Origin: Pseudomonadota bacterium
GTDB lineage: Bacteria; Pseudomonadota; Alphaproteobacteria; Acetobacterales; Acetobacteraceae
DNA: 52,719 nt
Direction of reading: 5' to 3'
NCBI GenBank assembly: GCA_021780935.1
Contig: JAJXXT010000152.1
Span: 1-52,719 of the forward strand
Shown: positions 51,449 through 52,719 of the stretch, one piece after another
How positions within the stretch are numbered: position 1 is the first letter of the stretch
Layout: each line of letters begins with the position of its first letter
The notes under the pieces: model-generated
The model's database searches: none
Seen by the model: the letters and a program-made list of their open reading frames with translations, nothing else
Told to the model about the DNA's origin: nothing
Made by a program: the position numbers and the translations under genes

Positions 51449-52177
51449 TCAGGCCGCGGCGGCTACCGGGCGCGCGTTGGGATCGAGCCGGTAACCGCGG
51501 CCCTCGGTCGCGATGATCTCGCCCGCGGGATCGCCGAGCTTGCGGCGCAGGCGATAGACATGGGTCTCCAGAGTATGGGTCGAGACCTTTGCGTTATAGC
51601 CCCAGACCATCGCCAGCAGCGTCTCGCGCGGCACCGCGACGGGGCCGGCGTGATGCAGGAACTTCAGGATCGCCGCCTCTTTTTCCGTCAGCCGAACACG
51701 CTGCCCGGCGGCGTCCGTCAGCGAGCGGGACGCGGCGCTGAAGCGGAACCCGCCGAGCAGCAGCGCCGCGTCGTCGCTGTTCTCGTGGTTGCGCAGCTGC
51801 GCGCGCAACCGTGCCAGCAGCTCGCGCAGCCGAAAGGGCTTGGCGATGTAGTCATTGGCGCCGGCATCGAGCCCGCGCACGATATCCGCCTCAGACGCGC
51901 GCGCCGAAACGATCAGGATCGGCACCCGCACGCCAAGCTGGCGCAGCCGGGCGCAGAGGGCGAGCCCGTCACCATCCGGCAGCCCGACATCCAGCAGGAT
52001 CGCGTCGAAGCCGGCCGGCGCGGCAAGCACCAGGCGTTCCGCCTCGCCAGCACTCGCGGCCTCGCGCGGCACGAACTCCCCGGCGTGGGCGAGTTGTTCG
52101 ACGAGCAGCGCGCGCACCGCGGCATCGCCGTCGACGATCAGGATCGAGCGCATCGGTCGTTCGGCGGTCGCAGCCAT
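51449..52177 (-). CDS. OmpR-family response regulator
   Basis: 242 residues from the Met at 52177 (52153 and 52237 are alternatives). Receiver domain: Asp63 in LLDVGLPDGDG is the phosphorylation site, the conserved Ser is in LIVSARAS, and the Lys is in IAKPFRLREL. The acidic pair at the N-terminus reads VDGD, with Gly at 17 where most regulators have a second acid. The DNA-binding winged helix contains VRLTEKEAAILKFLHHAG and THTLETHVYRLRRKLGD. No sensor kinase is nearby, so it is an orphan in this window; the regulon is unknown. Confidence 0.9.
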   Translation of the reverse strand: MAATAERPMRSILIVDGDAAVRALLVEQLAHAGEFVPREAASAGEAERLVLAAPAGFDAILLDVGLPDGDGLALCARLRQLGVRVPILIVSARASEADIVRGLDAGANDYIAKPFRLRELLARLRAQLRNHENSDDAALLLGGFRFSAASRSLTDAAGQRVRLTEKEAAILKFLHHAGPVAVPRETLLAMVWGYNAKVSTHTLETHVYRLRRKLGDPAGEIIATEGRGYRLDPNARPVAAAA

Positions 52178-52354
52178 CCTCGTCCTCTCCCACGACATTC
52201 TGCGGCGCGGCGGCGGCCCGGGTTGCCCCTGGGGCAAAATCCCCCGTGGGCTGAATCCATGGTGGCCGCGCCGCCCTCGGGGTCAAGACAAATCGCCGGC
52301 GCGGCGACAATGTGGCGGCACCGGCGCCAGGGTGACTCCCGATTGGCGGGATTT

Positions 52355-52369
52355 GTCCCTACATGGGAC
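52355..52369. promoter_or_regulatory. Inverted repeat GTCCC-N5-GGGAC between divergent genes
   Basis: GTCCCTACATGGGAC lies 29 bases before the start of the last gene and opposite the response regulator. It is a possible operator for either gene. The rest of the 220-base gap shows nothing I can name. Confidence 0.35.
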
Positions 52370-52397
52370 GGATAAACGTCTTGAACGATGGCTCCCT

Positions 52398-52719
52398 ATG
52401 CCCGCCCGACCCTCCCCGGCTCGCCCGGAACCGCTGCCGCTCCTCGCCTCCCTGCGCGCCGTCCAGCGCGCGGTCGCGGAACTGCGCCGAGGCGCGCCGG
52501 TCGTGCTGACCGGACCCGAGAACCTGCTGCTGCTCGCCGCCGAGACCGCCGGCGCCGCCGGCATCGCGGAATTCGAGGGGCTGGCGAGCCCGCCGGTGCT
52601 GCTGCTGGAACCGGCGCGCGCCGCCGCAGTCTTGCATCGCCCGGTCGAGCCAACCCCGCAGGCCCTCGCCCTGCCCGGCCCGACGCCGGGACTGCTGCGC
52701 GCCCTGGCCGACCCAACGC
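52398..52719 (+). CDS. ribA: GTP cyclohydrolase II-like protein (RibA family), N-terminal part
   Basis: The frame is open from the ATG to the window edge, giving 107 residues. Residues ~20-110 (AVQRAVAELRRGAPVVLTGP, then LLLLAAETAGAAG and VLLLEPARAAAVLH) match the N-terminal extension seen on alphaproteobacterial RibA. The catalytic zinc-binding part would lie beyond the window. RibA converts GTP to the first riboflavin precursor. The call rests on this extension alone, so it is moderate. No FMN riboswitch is visible upstream. Confidence 0.55.
   Translation, partial: MPARPSPARPEPLPLLASLRAVQRAVAELRRGAPVVLTGPENLLLLAAETAGAAGIAEFEGLASPPVLLLEPARAAAVLHRPVEPTPQALALPGPTPGLLRALADPT

Overview
The window is high-GC, gene-dense DNA that looks like an alphaproteobacterial chromosome, most likely an Acetobacteraceae-like member of the Rhodospirillales. 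The main pointers are a CtrA cell-cycle regulator, a Tim44-like protein next to MltA and SecB, an SYLF lipoprotein, a miaB-phoH-ybeY-corC block, several TRAP transporters and GC-rich codon use. The family placement is inference from gene content. I saw no tRNA, rRNA, CRISPR array, insertion sequence or prophage.

Layout. 1-4.3 kb: two proteins that resemble degenerate EAL domains (the first cut by the window edge), a membrane-anchored HExxH protein and an ABC-2 exporter. 4.4-7.4 kb: SYLF lipoprotein, cysteine-cluster protein, DapA-family lyase and LysE exporter. 7.5-13.4 kb: core alphaproteobacterial genes (ctrA, fliI, a fliJ-like gene, mltA, Tim44-like, histidine phosphatase, secB). 13.4-17 kb: a GT-C type membrane glycosyltransferase, a membrane protein and a D,D-carboxypeptidase. 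17.2-22.2 kb: a sulfur/electron-transfer region, with DsrE, TusA, a three-cysteine SQR and DUF1641 on the minus strand. On the plus strand lie a decayed hdrB, a frameshifted small gene, and a Cyc2-like cytochrome-porin behind a perfect FNR-type box. 22.3-29 kb: a divergent catabolic locus (FAH hydrolase, TRAP transporter and SDR against GntR and an aminotransferase) with a 14-bp palindrome between the arms. 29-35 kb: a second catabolic operon (DctP, fused DctQM, acyl-CoA ligase, double PCC-domain protein, AhpD-like protein). 35.2-41.4 kb: patatin, disulfide oxidoreductase, Cys/Met PLP enzyme, universal stress protein and a DUF1634-TauE fusion. 41.6-44.7 kb: a lower-GC polysaccharide island (O-antigen ligase, 56-residue membrane protein, acyltransferase) bordered by a broken copy of the Trm112-like gene. 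44.8-52.7 kb: intact Trm112-like, DUF971, corC, ybeY, phoH, miaB, plsC, xthA, a response regulator and the start of a GTP cyclohydrolase II-like gene.

How the genes fit together. The sulfur region could feed electrons from sulfide or polysulfide into the quinone pool (SQR) and move sulfane sulfur with TusA and DsrE. The neighbouring hdrB remnant suggests a sulfur-oxidising Hdr pathway was once present and has been lost here. The Cyc2-like protein would link an extracellular electron donor to the periplasm, under oxygen-responsive control if the FNR box works. The two TRAP operons look like uptake-plus-activation modules for organic acids whose substrates the sequence does not reveal. A recurring oddity is a set of short degenerate tandem duplications (12-18 bp units), mostly in intergenic DNA, plus one that runs in frame inside plsC.
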